Shown one piece after another: positions 34,820-43,894 of a DNA stretch of 64,000 nucleotides; the stretch's first letter is position 1, and every line of letters starts with the position of its first letter. Where the stretch lies: positions 558,001 to 622,000 of the forward strand of contig NZ_JBGCCT010000003.1 in NCBI RefSeq assembly GCF_041260665.1, in the 5' to 3' direction. The stretch comes from Catenulispora sp. GP43 (GTDB lineage Bacteria > Actinomycetota > Actinomycetes > Streptomycetales > Catenulisporaceae). The notes under the pieces were generated by a model, which was not told the origin of the DNA, did no database searches, and saw only the letters and a program-made list of their open reading frames with translations. The translations under genes and the position numbers were made by a program.

Positions 34820-37399
34820 ATGACGATGCACCCCACCGCCAATGCGATGCGCCGTGCCCTGCACCGGGCGGGTGAGGGAGTCGCGCTCAGCGCCGAGGAG
34901 GCGACGGTCCTGCTCGCCGCGCGCGGCGCCGACCTGGACGCGCTGTGCTCCGTCGCCTCGCGCCTGCGGGACCAGGGCCTGGAGGCGGCCGGCCGCCCGG
35001 GGGTGGTCACCTACTCGCGCAAGGTGTTCATCCCCCTGACCCGCCTGTGCCGGGACCGGTGTCACTACTGCACCTTCGTCACGGTCCCCGGCCGCCTGGA
35101 CTCGCTGTACCTGTCCCCCGACGAGGTGCTGGACATCGCGGCGAAGGGCGCGGCGCTGGGCTGCAAGGAAGCCCTGTTCACGCTGGGCGACCGGCCCGAG
35201 GACCGGTGGCCGCAGGCCAAGGAGTGGCTGGACGCGCACGGGTACGACTCGACGCTGGACTATGTGCGGGCCATGTCGATCCGGGTGCTGGAGGAGACCG
35301 GGCTGCTGCCGCATCTCAACCCGGGCGTCCTGTCCTGGTCCGACTTCCAGCGGCTCAAGCCGGTGGCCCCGTCGATGGGGATGATGCTGGAGACCACGGC
35401 CACCCGGCTGTGGTCCGAGCCTGGTGGGCCGCACTACGGATCCCCGGACAAGGAACCCGCGGTGCGGCTCCGGGTATTGGAGGACGCGGGCCGCTCTTCG
35501 GTTCCCTTCACCACCGGAATTCTCATCGGGATCGGCGAGACGCTGGAGGAGCGCGCCGACTCGATCTTCGCGATGCGCAAGGTCGCCCGGACGTATCGCG
35601 GCGTCCAGGAGATCATCATCCAGAACTTCCGGGCCAAGCCGGCCACGGCGATGATGAACACCCCGGACGCCGACCTGGAAGAGCTCGCGGCGACGATCGC
35701 CACGGCACGCGTCGTCCTCGGCCCCTCCGTCCGGATCCAGGCGCCGCCGAACCTGGTGGACGCCGAGTACGCGCTGATGCTGCGCGCCGGGATCGACGAC
35801 TGGGGCGGCGTGTCGCCGCTGACCGCCGACCACGTCAACCCCGAGCGTCCCTGGCCGGCCATCGACGAACTCGCCGCGCAGTCCGCCACGGCCGGCTTCA
35901 CGTTGAAGGAACGGCTGACCATCTACCCCGAGTACGTGCTGCGGGGCGAGCCGTGGCTGGACCCGCGGATCATGCCGCACGTGCAGGCGCTGGCCGATCC
36001 CGAGACCGGGATGGCGGTCGAGGGGCGCATCCCGACCGGGATCCGGTGGCAGGAGCCCGACGGGGGGTGGGACGCCTCCAGCGGGCGCACCGACCTGCAC
36101 GCGTCCATCGACACCGACGGTCGCACCGGCGACCGCCGCTCGGACTTCTCGGACGTCTACGGCGACTGGGACGAGCTGCGGGAGCACGCTTCGCGCACGT
36201 CTGTCGACCACAGCGCCGGTGCCCCGGAGCGCATCGACGCGGCGCTGAAGACGGCGCTCGCGGCGGCCGAGCGCGACCCCGGGAACCTGTCGGACGCCGA
36301 CGCGCTGGCCCTGATCCACGCCGACGGCCCCGCGCTGGACGCCTTGGCCGCCCTGGCCGACGGCCTGCGGCGGGACGCGGTCGGCGACGAGGTGACGTAC
36401 ATCGTCAACCGGAACATCAACTTCACCAACGTCTGTTACACCGGCTGCCGCTTCTGCGCCTTCGCCCAGCGGCGCACGGATGCCGACGCCTACACGCTGT
36501 CGGTGTCCGAGGTCGGCGACCGCGCCGCGGCCGCCTGGCAAGTCGGCGCCACGGAGATCTGCATGCAGGGCGGCATCCACCCCGACCTGCCGGGCACCGC
36601 GTACTTCGACCTGGCCGCCGAGATCAAGCGCCGGGTCCCGGACCTGCACCTGCACGCGTACTCGCCGATGGAGATCATCAACGGCGTCTCCCGCACCGGC
36701 ATGTCCATCCGCGAATTCCTCACGGCGGCCAAGGAGGCGGGCGTCGACTCCCTGCCCGGCACCGCCGCCGAGATCCTCGACGACGACGTCCGCTGGGTCC
36801 TCACCAAGGGCAAGCTGCCGGCCGCGCAGTGGATCGAGGTGGTCACCACCGCGCACCAGGTCGGCATCCCGACCACCTCGACGATGATGTACGGGCACGT
36901 CGACAACCCGGCGCACTGGGTCGCGCACCTGCGCGTCCTGGCACGCATCCAGGACGAGACCGGCGGCTTCACCGAATTCGTGCCGCTGCCCTTCGTCCAC
37001 TCCAACGCCCCGGTCTACCTGGCCGGCATCGCCCGGCCCGGTCCCACGCTGCGCGACAACCGCGCCGTCCACGCGATGGCCCGCGTCATGCTGCACGGCC
37101 GGATCAAGAACATCCAGACCTCGTGGGTGAAGCTCGGGACGGACAACAGCCGTCTGATGCTCGCCGGCGGCGTCAACGACATGGGCGGCACGCTCATGGA
37201 GGAGACGATCTCGCGCATGGCCGGCAGCGAGTACGGCTCTGCCAAGGGGATCGCCGAACTGGAGGAGATCTGCGCTCCGCTGGGTCGGCCCACCCGGCAG
37301 CGCTCGACGCTGTACGGCGAGGTGCCGGCCGAGCGGATCCAGGCCGCGCGCGAGGCTGATTCGCGCGGGCTGCTGCGGACGATGCTGCCGCTGGCTTAG
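34820..37399 (+). CDS. fbiC: 7,8-didemethyl-8-hydroxy-5-deazariboflavin (FO) synthase
   Basis: An 859-residue fusion of CofG and CofH, two radical-SAM enzymes that build FO, the F420 chromophore, from tyrosine and a flavin precursor. Both cluster motifs CX3CX2C are present: CRDRCHYC (Cys77, 81, 84) and CYTGCRFC (Cys539, 543, 546). The length is the actinobacterial norm. ATG 34820 is chosen by family N-terminus with GGAACTGGA upstream; the longer frame open from 33887 overlaps the preceding gene. It lies 29 bp after LLM C in an operon under box 5, an unusual place for a cofactor gene. Confidence 0.95.
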   Translation: MTMHPTANAMRRALHRAGEGVALSAEEATVLLAARGADLDALCSVASRLRDQGLEAAGRPGVVTYSRKVFIPLTRLCRDRCHYCTFVTVPGRLDSLYLSPDEVLDIAAKGAALGCKEALFTLGDRPEDRWPQAKEWLDAHGYDSTLDYVRAMSIRVLEETGLLPHLNPGVLSWSDFQRLKPVAPSMGMMLETTATRLWSEPGGPHYGSPDKEPAVRLRVLEDAGRSSVPFTTGILIGIGETLEERADSIFAMRKVARTYRGVQEIIIQNFRAKPATAMMNTPDADLEELAATIATARVVLGPSVRIQAPPNLVDAEYALMLRAGIDDWGGVSPLTADHVNPERPWPAIDELAAQSATAGFTLKERLTIYPEYVLRGEPWLDPRIMPHVQALADPETGMAVEGRIPTGIRWQEPDGGWDASSGRTDLHASIDTDGRTGDRRSDFSDVYGDWDELREHASRTSVDHSAGAPERIDAALKTALAAAERDPGNLSDADALALIHADGPALDALAALADGLRRDAVGDEVTYIVNRNINFTNVCYTGCRFCAFAQRRTDADAYTLSVSEVGDRAAAAWQVGATEICMQGGIHPDLPGTAYFDLAAEIKRRVPDLHLHAYSPMEIINGVSRTGMSIREFLTAAKEAGVDSLPGTAAEILDDDVRWVLTKGKLPAAQWIEVVTTAHQVGIPTTSTMMYGHVDNPAHWVAHLRVLARIQDETGGFTEFVPLPFVHSNAPVYLAGIARPGPTLRDNRAVHAMARVMLHGRIKNIQTSWVKLGTDNSRLMLAGGVNDMGGTLMEETISRMAGSEYGSAKGIAELEEICAPLGRPTRQRSTLYGEVPAERIQAAREADSRGLLRTMLPLA

Positions 37400-37418
37400 G
37401 GGCGGGCGGGCCCGGCGT

Positions 37419-38006
37419 CTACCCGAACTTCGCCGGGAACTCGTAGGGCACGAACGGCACATCCCGCCCCACGTTCAGCTGCACCATCGTGTGATCCTTC
37501 AGCGCGACCTTCCGCGGGTCGCCGTCATAGCGCTTCCCGTCCACCCACACCGTCACGTCCCCCTGCGCCGGCCCGACCTCGTGCCGGTCCAGGGGCTGTC
37601 CCCACAGGTCGAAGAACTCGCCGAGATCGAAGTCGTGCGGCTTCGGCGCCTCCTCGTGGATCACGCCGGACTCGTCGTGCGTGTGCAGCCAGTAGAAGCC
37701 CCTCGCCGCGGTGATGTTCGGGTCGGACTCGGTCGGGTCCAGGACCACCGGCCGCAGCACCCCCACGCCGGCCGGGACCCACTGCTCCATGCCGTCGATG
37801 TACAGCGTCAGGTGCGAGTGCACGTGGTAGCCGCCGCTGACCATCGGTCCGGCGGGGATGCCGTCCACCGGCTTGCCGTCCAGGACGGCGGCGGGGACCA
37901 GGACCGGCGGGTCGTCGACGATCTCGTCGGCGGCGGCCAGGGGTGTGCCGCAGACAGCGAGGAACAGGGTGGCGGCGAAGGCGGCGGCGCGGTGCGGCGT
38001 GCTCAT
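37419..38006 (-). CDS. Secreted His-rich protein of unknown function
   Basis: A 195-residue exported protein. A signal peptide (AAAFAATLFLAVCGTPLAAA) precedes a domain with HVHSHLTLYIDG, FYWLHTHDESGVIHEEAPK and FDLGEFFDLWGQPL. The several His residues suggest metal binding, and similar secreted proteins occur in soil actinobacteria and acidobacteria without assigned function. A cysteine in the signal (LAVCG) could be a lipobox, making it a lipoprotein. It converges on fbiC with a 19-bp gap and no visible terminator. Confidence 0.65.
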   Translation of the reverse strand: MSTPHRAAAFAATLFLAVCGTPLAAADEIVDDPPVLVPAAVLDGKPVDGIPAGPMVSGGYHVHSHLTLYIDGMEQWVPAGVGVLRPVVLDPTESDPNITAARGFYWLHTHDESGVIHEEAPKPHDFDLGEFFDLWGQPLDRHEVGPAQGDVTVWVDGKRYDGDPRKVALKDHTMVQLNVGRDVPFVPYEFPAKFG

Positions 38007-38111
38007 AGGATCATGACCGTTCTATGGCGGTGTGACATAGATTGAGAGTATTCATACTCCTCCGGCGGAGGCGGAGGTAAACAGATCGTCACTCGAAAGC
38101 GTGAAAGGGTC

Positions 38112-38621
38112 GTGGACCGAGGATCCGAGGATTTCGCAGCCTTCTACGAACGCCACCGCGACCCCTGCTTCCGGGCCGTGCTGGCCTCCGTCGGCGACCG
38201 GCACCTGGCCGAGGAGCTGACGGCCGAGGCCTTCGCCCGGGCGTGGGGGCACTGGCGCAAGGTCGCCAAGCACCCCGCGCCGGCGGCGTGGGTGGTGCGC
38301 ACCGCGCTGAACACGCACATCTCGTGGTGGCGTCGGCGCCGGCGCGAGGTGGCGTGGGACGGCGCGGCCGAGGACCGGAGCGGACCGGCCGACGACGATG
38401 CGACCGCCGTCGACCTGGCCATCCGGAACGCCTTGCGCAAGCTGCCCACGCGGCAGCGCGAAGTGGTCGTGCTGCGGGTCTTCCTCGATCTGGACACCCG
38501 GGGCACGGCTGCCGCGCTCGGCGTCGCCCCCGGCACCGTCCAGGCCCACCTCCACCGCGCGCTGAAGGCGCTGCGGGCGGAGCTCGAAGACACCACCGAG
38601 CGGGAGGACATCACGCGATGA
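38112..38621 (+). CDS. ECF RNA polymerase sigma factor
   Basis: A 169-residue ECF sigma factor. Region 2 is FAAFYERHRDPCFRAVLASVGDRHLAEELTAEAFARAWGHW and region 4 LRKLPTRQREVVVLRVFLDLDTRGTAAALGVAPGTVQAHLHRALKALR, with WWRRRRR between them. It starts at GTG 38112. The following membrane gene overlaps as ATGA. The layout repeats the pair at 1765-3167, although the sigma factors are only distantly alike. Confidence 0.88.
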   Translation: MDRGSEDFAAFYERHRDPCFRAVLASVGDRHLAEELTAEAFARAWGHWRKVAKHPAPAAWVVRTALNTHISWWRRRRREVAWDGAAEDRSGPADDDATAVDLAIRNALRKLPTRQREVVVLRVFLDLDTRGTAAALGVAPGTVQAHLHRALKALRAELEDTTEREDITR

Positions 38622-39406
38622 CCACAGACGACTTCGACACCATCGGCCCCGGCGACGAGGAGCTGCTCGCCGGCCTGCACCGGTCCGTGGCCGGCGCGAC
38701 GCTGGCCGTCGGCACCGCCGACGTGGTGGCGCTCGGCCGCCGCACCCGCAACCGGCACCGCGCCGTGGCGGCCGGGATCGGGACGAGCGCGGCGGCGATC
38801 GTCGCGGCGATCGGCGTGCTGGCGCCGTCGGCGAGCACCGGCACCGGCACCGGCACCGGCACTGGCACCGGCACCGGGACCCAGCCCGCGGTGAACGCGC
38901 TGCCGCAGAAGGCTGTCACTCCCGGTGCCGAAAGGGTCGTGACCACCCCCGACACCGAGAAGACCGCCACCACGCCCGGCGCTGTCCAGACCCTGAATAT
39001 CCAGGAGACCGGGTTCTCCCTGGAGGAGAAGGCGGATGGCACAGTCCATCTGACCATCACGCAGATCATCGACCCGGCGGTCATCCAGTCCGTGTTGGAG
39101 AAGGCCGGAGTCCCCGCGGTCGTCCTGGTCCAGCAGGTCCCGCAAGGGTGGGACATGACCAAGGGCATCGAGTGCACGCCGGACCCCGGGGTGGTCGACG
39201 CCGGAGCGATCGGCGGGAAGGCTTTCCAGATCCTTCCGCCCTACGGCACCAAGTTTGTGATCGACAAGGCCGCCATCCCGGCCGGGGACTACATGACGGT
39301 GATGCAGTTCCAGTCCCACGGCCGGCAGATGGGGACCCAGTTCGGGCTGAAGGTCGGCCGGCAGACGACCTGCGTGCCCCGCTACAACAATGAGGCCGGT
39401 CAGTGA
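38618..39406 (+). CDS. Membrane partner of the ECF sigma factor
   Basis: A 262-residue protein with a cytoplasmic N-terminus (residues 1-45), one helix (VAAGIGTSAAAIVAAIGVLAP), a Thr-Gly repeat tract (TGTGTGTGTGTG) and an extracytoplasmic domain with paired cysteines. The ATG overlaps the sigma stop (ATGA). It is probably the regulator of the sigma factor, but no known anti-sigma motif is visible. The Thr-Gly tract is encoded by seven near-perfect ACCGGC hexamers. Confidence 0.68.
   Translation: MTTDDFDTIGPGDEELLAGLHRSVAGATLAVGTADVVALGRRTRNRHRAVAAGIGTSAAAIVAAIGVLAPSASTGTGTGTGTGTGTGTQPAVNALPQKAVTPGAERVVTTPDTEKTATTPGAVQTLNIQETGFSLEEKADGTVHLTITQIIDPAVIQSVLEKAGVPAVVLVQQVPQGWDMTKGIECTPDPGVVDAGAIGGKAFQILPPYGTKFVIDKAAIPAGDYMTVMQFQSHGRQMGTQFGLKVGRQTTCVPRYNNEAGQ
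38837..38878 (+). repeat. Seven tandem ACCGGC-type hexamers
   Basis: Five exact ACCGGC units plus ACTGGC and ACCGGG encode (Thr-Gly)7 in the stalk just outside the membrane helix. Copy-number change would lengthen or shorten the stalk in frame. Confidence 0.85.
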
Positions 39407-39415
39407 CCCTCCGCC

Positions 39416-40948
39416 TCACCGCAGCTCGCGCTTGAGCACCTTGCCCAGCGAACTGCGCGGGAACGCCTCGACCAGCTCCACGTGCCGCGGCACCTTGTAG
39501 TTGGCGAGGCGTTCCCGGGCGTACGCGATCAGCTCCTCCGGCTCGACTCGCTGCCCCGGCACCGCGATCACGAACGCCTTCCCCACCTCCCCGAGCCGCT
39601 GGTCCGGCACTCCCACGACCGCCGCCTCCCGCACACCGGGGAACGCCAGCAGCACCTGCTCGATCTCCGCCGGATAGGCGTTGAAGCCGCCGCAGATGAA
39701 CATGTCCTTGATCCGGTCGGTGATCCGCAGGTTCCCCGCCTCGTCCAGGTCCCCGACGTCCCCGGTGCGCAGCCAGCCGTCGCCGTCGATCGCTTCCGCG
39801 GTGGCCGTCTCGTCCTCGAAATAGCCGCGCATCACGTTGTAGCCGCGCACCAGGATCTCCCCGGTGCCCTCGGCGATCCGCACCTCGACCCCGTCGATCG
39901 GCCGGCCCGAGGTGCGCGCGACGACCTCCGGGGCGTCCCCGTCGCGGCACATCGTCACCACGCCGGTGGCCTCGGTCAGGCCGTAGGCGGTGATCACGGT
40001 CGACAGGCCGAGCGTGTCCCGCATCTGCTCGACCAGCTCCACCGGGATCACCGCCGCGCCGGTGGCCGCCGCCCGCAGCGAGCCGAGATCGTGCTTCGCC
40101 AGGTCCGGGTGCGCCAGCATCATCTGGTAGACCGCCGGCGCCGCCGGGAACACCGTGATCCGCTCCCGCTCGATCGTCTCGAACAGCGCCTCGGTGTCGA
40201 AGGACGGCAGCGGGACCATCGTCGCCCCGCGCATCAGACAGGCCAGGATCCCGGCCTTGTAGCCGAAGGTGTGCGAGAACGGGTTCGCGATCAGATAGCG
40301 GTCCCCGGCGCGCAGGCCGACGATGTCCGACCACTGCTGGAAGGCGCGCGTGCTCTGGCCGTGCGTGGTCAGGACGCCCTTCGGGGCGCCGGTCGTGCCC
40401 GAGGTGAAGAACAGGTCGCCGGGCGAATCAGGGCTCAGGGACGCCGCCGCCTCGTCGAACGCCGAGGCCGACACCTTCATCCCCGGCGCCCGGAACTGCC
40501 GGCGGGACACCACCGGGGGCAGGCCGCCGTCGGTGAAGGCGGTCATCACCTCCAGGTTAGGCAGCTCGTCGCGGATCGCCTTCAGCTCCCCGACGTAGTC
40601 CACGCCCAGGAACTCGCCGGCCGCCGCGACCAGCCTGGTCCGGGACTTGCGCAGGATGTGCCCGGCCTCGGCCGCCTTCAGCCGGGTGTTGAGCGGGACC
40701 AGGACGGCGCCGACCGAGACCGCGCCGAGCGCCGTCACGATCCACTCCGCCGAGTTCGGGGCCCACACCGCCACCCGGTCGCCGGGCCGTACACCCCAGG
40801 CGATCATCGCCCGGCCCGTCTGCCTCACCCGGGAGGCGAGGTCCGCGAACGTCAGGCGTTGTGCGCCGTCGACCACCGCCTCCCGTTCGCCGTGTTCTTC
40901 GGCGGCTCGTGCCACCAGGTCCGGGATCGTCGTCTCGCCGTGGTCCAC
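39416..40948 (-). CDS. AMP-forming acyl-CoA ligase, FadD3-like
   Basis: A 510-residue adenylate-forming ligase. Motifs are FFTSGTTGAPKGVLTTH (P-loop), YGLTEATG, GWLRTGDVGDLDEAGNLRITDRIKDMFICGGFNAYPAEIE and the catalytic lysine in RSSLGKVLKREL. The overall pattern resembles FadD3-type ligases that activate steroid ring-degradation acids, or other medium-size carboxylic acids. GTG 40948 is chosen because GAGGAC lies seven bases upstream and the protein then starts like its family; ATG 40999 is possible. Box 6 lies between it and the divergent thiolase operon. Confidence 0.87.
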   Translation of the reverse strand: MDHGETTIPDLVARAAEEHGEREAVVDGAQRLTFADLASRVRQTGRAMIAWGVRPGDRVAVWAPNSAEWIVTALGAVSVGAVLVPLNTRLKAAEAGHILRKSRTRLVAAAGEFLGVDYVGELKAIRDELPNLEVMTAFTDGGLPPVVSRRQFRAPGMKVSASAFDEAAASLSPDSPGDLFFTSGTTGAPKGVLTTHGQSTRAFQQWSDIVGLRAGDRYLIANPFSHTFGYKAGILACLMRGATMVPLPSFDTEALFETIERERITVFPAAPAVYQMMLAHPDLAKHDLGSLRAAATGAAVIPVELVEQMRDTLGLSTVITAYGLTEATGVVTMCRDGDAPEVVARTSGRPIDGVEVRIAEGTGEILVRGYNVMRGYFEDETATAEAIDGDGWLRTGDVGDLDEAGNLRITDRIKDMFICGGFNAYPAEIEQVLLAFPGVREAAVVGVPDQRLGEVGKAFVIAVPGQRVEPEELIAYARERLANYKVPRHVELVEAFPRSSLGKVLKRELR

Positions 40949-41010
40949 CGTCGTGTCCTCACCAGGAAGAGATGGCTCTGGCACCGTGCCGGGGCCCATG
41001 ATAGGCAGAT

Positions 41011-41029
41011 ATCTGACGTAGCGTCAGAT
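41011..41029. promoter_or_regulatory. Regulon palindrome, box 6
   Basis: ATCTGACGTAGCGTCAGAT has perfect eight-base arms around TAG. It lies in the divergent promoter region of the acyl-CoA ligase and the thiolase-DUF35-crotonase operon, 34 bp before the thiolase start. Confidence 0.75.
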
Positions 41030-41062
41030 TGACTGTGTCCAATTTTCAAAACAAGGGGTTGC

Positions 41063-42220
41063 ATGACTCCGACACCTTTGAAGGACCGGGCCGCCATCGT
41101 CGGCATCGGCCAGACCGAGTTCGCCAAACACCTCGAGCCCTCGGAGAAGGCGCTCGCCTGCCGGGCCATCGCGATGGCGCTGGACGACGCCGGCATCGCC
41201 GCGCACGAGGTGGACGCCTTCGCCGCCTACACGATGGAGGCGACCGACGAGGTCGAGATCGCCAAGGCGGTCGGCGCCGGGGACGTCACCTTCTTCTCCC
41301 GGGTGGGTTTCGGCGGGGGCGGTTCGTGCGCCACGATCGGCCACCTGGCGATGGCCATCGCGACCGGTCAGGCGAGCGTGGGCGTCGCGTGGCGGTCCCG
41401 CAAGCGCGGCAGCGGCCCGCGGCCGTGGACCGACACCGTGAACCAGCTGGCCACCCCGGCGCAGTGGACCCGGCCCTTCGGGCTGCTGCGGCCGGTCGAC
41501 GAGATCGCCGTCCTGGCCCGCCGCTACATGCACGAGTACGGCCTCACCCGCGAGCAGCTCGGTGCGGTGGCGATCGCCTGCCGCAATCGCGCCAACGCCA
41601 ACCCGGCGGCGATCATGTACGACCGCCCGCTGACCATGGACGACTATCTCAATGCCCGGATGATTTCCGATCCGCTGTGCCTGTTCGACAACTGCCTGGA
41701 GACCGACGGCGCGCTGGCGGTCGTCATGGTGTCGGCCGAGCGCGCCCGGGACTGCCGGCAGCCGCCGGTCCACGTCCACGCTTTCGGCCAGGGCCTGCCG
41801 GCCCAGCACCACGGCATGGTCAACTACTGGAACGACGACCCGCTGGCCGGCCCGTCGTGGATCGCCGCGAAACACCTGTGGAAGCACTCGGACTTCGGTC
41901 CCGCCGACGTCGACGTGGCGCAGATTTACGACGCCTTCACCCCGCTGATCCCGTTGTCCCTGGAGGGATACGGCTTCTGCGGCAAAGGCGAGGGCGGGGC
42001 CTTCGCCGACGACGGCGGCCTGGAACTCGGCGGGCGGCTGCCGATCAACACCTCCGGCGGGGGCCTGTCGGAGGCGTACGTCCACGGCTTCAACCTGATC
42101 AACGAGGGCGTGCGCCAGCTGCGCGGCACCTCCACCAACCAGGTCGCCGGGGCCTCGACATGCCTGGTCACCGCGGGCGAAGCTGTACCGACGTCGGCCG
42201 TCCTGCTGCGCCGGGACTGA
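41063..42220 (+). CDS. Thiolase-superfamily protein, Ltp2/SCP-x-like
   Basis: A 385-residue thiolase-fold protein. RYMHEYGLTREQLGAVAIACRNRANANPAAIMYDRPLTMDDYLNARMISDPL and the C-terminal LPINTSGGGLSEAYVHGFNL match lipid-transfer/Ltp2-type proteins. Tyr289 (QIYDAFT) and Tyr339 (SEAYVHG) correspond in spacing to the two tyrosines that act in the Ltp2 retro-aldolase of steroid side-chain breakdown. The next gene is a DUF35 protein, the partner such aldolases require. It could cleave a beta-hydroxy-CoA by retro-aldol chemistry, or be a conventional thiolase; the former is favoured by context. Confidence 0.82.
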   Translation: MTPTPLKDRAAIVGIGQTEFAKHLEPSEKALACRAIAMALDDAGIAAHEVDAFAAYTMEATDEVEIAKAVGAGDVTFFSRVGFGGGGSCATIGHLAMAIATGQASVGVAWRSRKRGSGPRPWTDTVNQLATPAQWTRPFGLLRPVDEIAVLARRYMHEYGLTREQLGAVAIACRNRANANPAAIMYDRPLTMDDYLNARMISDPLCLFDNCLETDGALAVVMVSAERARDCRQPPVHVHAFGQGLPAQHHGMVNYWNDDPLAGPSWIAAKHLWKHSDFGPADVDVAQIYDAFTPLIPLSLEGYGFCGKGEGGAFADDGGLELGGRLPINTSGGGLSEAYVHGFNLINEGVRQLRGTSTNQVAGASTCLVTAGEAVPTSAVLLRRD

Positions 42221-42251
42221 CTACACCGAAGGCCGGAGGGGATCACCCGAA

Positions 42252-42692
42252 ATGCTCAAACCGCTTGTCGACGACGACGGCGCGCCGTACTTCGAGTACG
42301 CGGCCAAGGGCGAACTGCGGATGCAGACGTGCGCGAACTGCGGCGAGGTGCTGTTCCCGCCGCGGCCGATGTGCCCCAGATGCCAGAGCACCGAGTTCGA
42401 GTGGAAGCTGATGTCCGGCCGCGGGCACGTGTGGTCCTTCGCGGTGCCGCGTCCGCCCCTGCTGCCGGACTACGCGGCGTTCGCGCCGTATCCGGTGGTG
42501 GTCGTGGAGCTGGAAGAGGACCGGCGGCTGCGGCTGGTCGGGAACCTGGTCGCGAGTGAGGACGCCGGGGCCGGGTTGGAGGCACAGCTCGCCTCGGTCG
42601 ATCCGGCCACGATCGAGATCGGGCAGCCGGTGCGCGCGGTGTTCCGGCAGATCGAGGGACTCTTCGTGGCGGCCTGGACGCCGGATGAGTGA
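42252..42692 (+). CDS. DUF35 zinc-ribbon/OB-fold protein
   Basis: A 146-residue DUF35 protein. An N-terminal rubredoxin-like zinc ribbon has Cys27, Cys30, Cys41 and Cys44 (CANC, CPRC), followed by an OB-fold (GRGHVWSFAVPRP ... PYPVVVVELEEDRRLRLVGNLV). In ChsH2 and related proteins this domain binds Ltp2-type thiolases and passes CoA substrates to them. It lies 31 bp after the thiolase and overlaps the next crotonase gene by eight bases, so the three are one operon. Confidence 0.88.
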   Translation: MLKPLVDDDGAPYFEYAAKGELRMQTCANCGEVLFPPRPMCPRCQSTEFEWKLMSGRGHVWSFAVPRPPLLPDYAAFAPYPVVVVELEEDRRLRLVGNLVASEDAGAGLEAQLASVDPATIEIGQPVRAVFRQIEGLFVAAWTPDE

Positions 42693-43476
42693 TCTGGACT
42701 TCAGTACCCTCCTCTACGAGGAGCGCGACGGCGTCGCCTGGGTGACGCTGAACCGCCCGGAGCGGCACAACGCCTTCGATCTGGCGATGGCCGCCGAATT
42801 CCACAGGCTGTGGAAAACGTTGCGGCACCGCGACTCGGTGCGCTGCGTGGTGCTGACCGGCAGCGGCGACAAGGCCTTCTGCACCGGGATCGACCGGGAC
42901 ACGGTGGTGCCGCAGCCCTCGTCGCCGTACATGGTCGACGACCCCGGCGTGGCGCTCGGGCCCAAGAGCGCCGACCTGTGGAAGCCGGTCGTCGCCGCGG
43001 TCAACGGCATGGCCTGCGGCGGCGCCTTCTATCTGCTCGGCGAGTGCGAGTTCCTGATCGCGGCCGAACACGCGACGTTCTTCGACCCGCACGTCACCTA
43101 CGGCATGGTGATGGCCTACGAGGCCGTGCACCTCGCGCAGCGCATGCCGCACGGAGAATTGGCGCGCCTGGCGCTGCTGGGCACCGCCGAACGGATGACG
43201 GCGCGCCGCGCGTACGAGATCGGCTTCGTCAGCGAGGTGGTGCCGGACCGCGCGGCCCTGTTGGCGGCGGCCGACCGGGCGGCGCGGACCATCGCCGAGT
43301 GCGAGCCGTCGGCGATCGAGGGCACGGTGCGTGCCGTGTGGGCGGCCCGCGAGATGGCCAAGAGCCAGGCCCTCGGACTGGCCCCGCACCTGGTGCAGCT
43401 GGGCAACCTGGACGCGCGGCGGCAGGCGGAGCTGTTCGCGGCGCGGGCCAAGGGCGGCGGCTGGCGGGCGCGGTGA
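42685..43476 (+). CDS. Enoyl-CoA hydratase/isomerase (crotonase) 1
   Basis: A 263-residue crotonase-fold protein. The two oxyanion-hole segments are visible: KAFCTGIDRDTV and NGMACGGAFYLLGECEFLIAAEHATF. The position of the usual first catalytic glutamate is FDPHVTYGMVMAYEA, with a Glu in MAYEAV rather than the classical GxxPxxG loop, so the exact reaction is uncertain. ATG 42685 overlaps the DUF35 gene. It is the last gene of the box 6 operon and is followed by two hairpins. Confidence 0.83.
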   Translation: MSDLDFSTLLYEERDGVAWVTLNRPERHNAFDLAMAAEFHRLWKTLRHRDSVRCVVLTGSGDKAFCTGIDRDTVVPQPSSPYMVDDPGVALGPKSADLWKPVVAAVNGMACGGAFYLLGECEFLIAAEHATFFDPHVTYGMVMAYEAVHLAQRMPHGELARLALLGTAERMTARRAYEIGFVSEVVPDRAALLAAADRAARTIAECEPSAIEGTVRAVWAAREMAKSQALGLAPHLVQLGNLDARRQAELFAARAKGGGWRAR

Positions 43477-43712
43477 GGTGCGCGGGCTGTTGGCCGGGGC
43501 CGCGACGGTCGGCGAGGACCGGGCCAGGTCGCTATGCGCTCGCCGCCGTGCTCGCGGCATCCGTTCGGGCCGCCAACCTTTCGCTGCTAGAGCGAAACGC
43601 TGGCTGGATTCGAGCCCTGACTCATAATCTGCTGTGCGCAGTCAAGGGCGTGGGTGGCCGCGGGATCGGCACCCACATCCCGGCCGACGATCCCCCCGGG
43701 TCAGCCGGGATC

Positions 43713-43742
43713 GCGGCTGGAGCCGTGTCGGGCTCCAGCCGC
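43713..43742. terminator. Stem-loop terminator after crotonase 1
   Basis: GCGGCTGGAGCC and GGCTCCAGCCGC form a perfect 12-base stem around GTGTCG, 237 bp after the crotonase stop. Between 43477 and 43712 I see no gene. Confidence 0.65.
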
Positions 43743-43838
43743 TTCCACGTGTCCTGAATCAAGGCATGGTCAACGACGCCCTCAAGGCGCTACCTTCTAC
43801 GCACGCCCGGCAGGTCCGGGCCCGCCCTGAACGGCGAC

Positions 43839-43870
43839 GGCGGCCGGGTCATCCCGCCGACCCGGCCGCC
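43839..43870. terminator. Stem-loop terminator before the low-complexity gene end
   Basis: GGCGGCCGGGTC and GACCCGGCCGCC form a perfect 12-base stem around ATCCCGCC, 25 bp past the stop of the minus-strand gene 43895-44509. With the preceding hairpin it separates convergent units. The intergenic 43477-43894 otherwise holds nothing I can name. Confidence 0.7.
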
Positions 43871-43894
43871 TTCGCCGTGGGGGTGCCGCGCCGG

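Noticed and set aside
34772-37462. 896-codon minus-strand open frame opposite fbiC, and similar long antisense frames at 28998-30929, 43895-46027, 47956-49623 and 38144-39319
   Set aside because: They lie opposite confident genes, are rich in Arg, Gly, Ala and Val, and reflect third-position GC bias. Only 43895-44509 of one of them looks like a gene.
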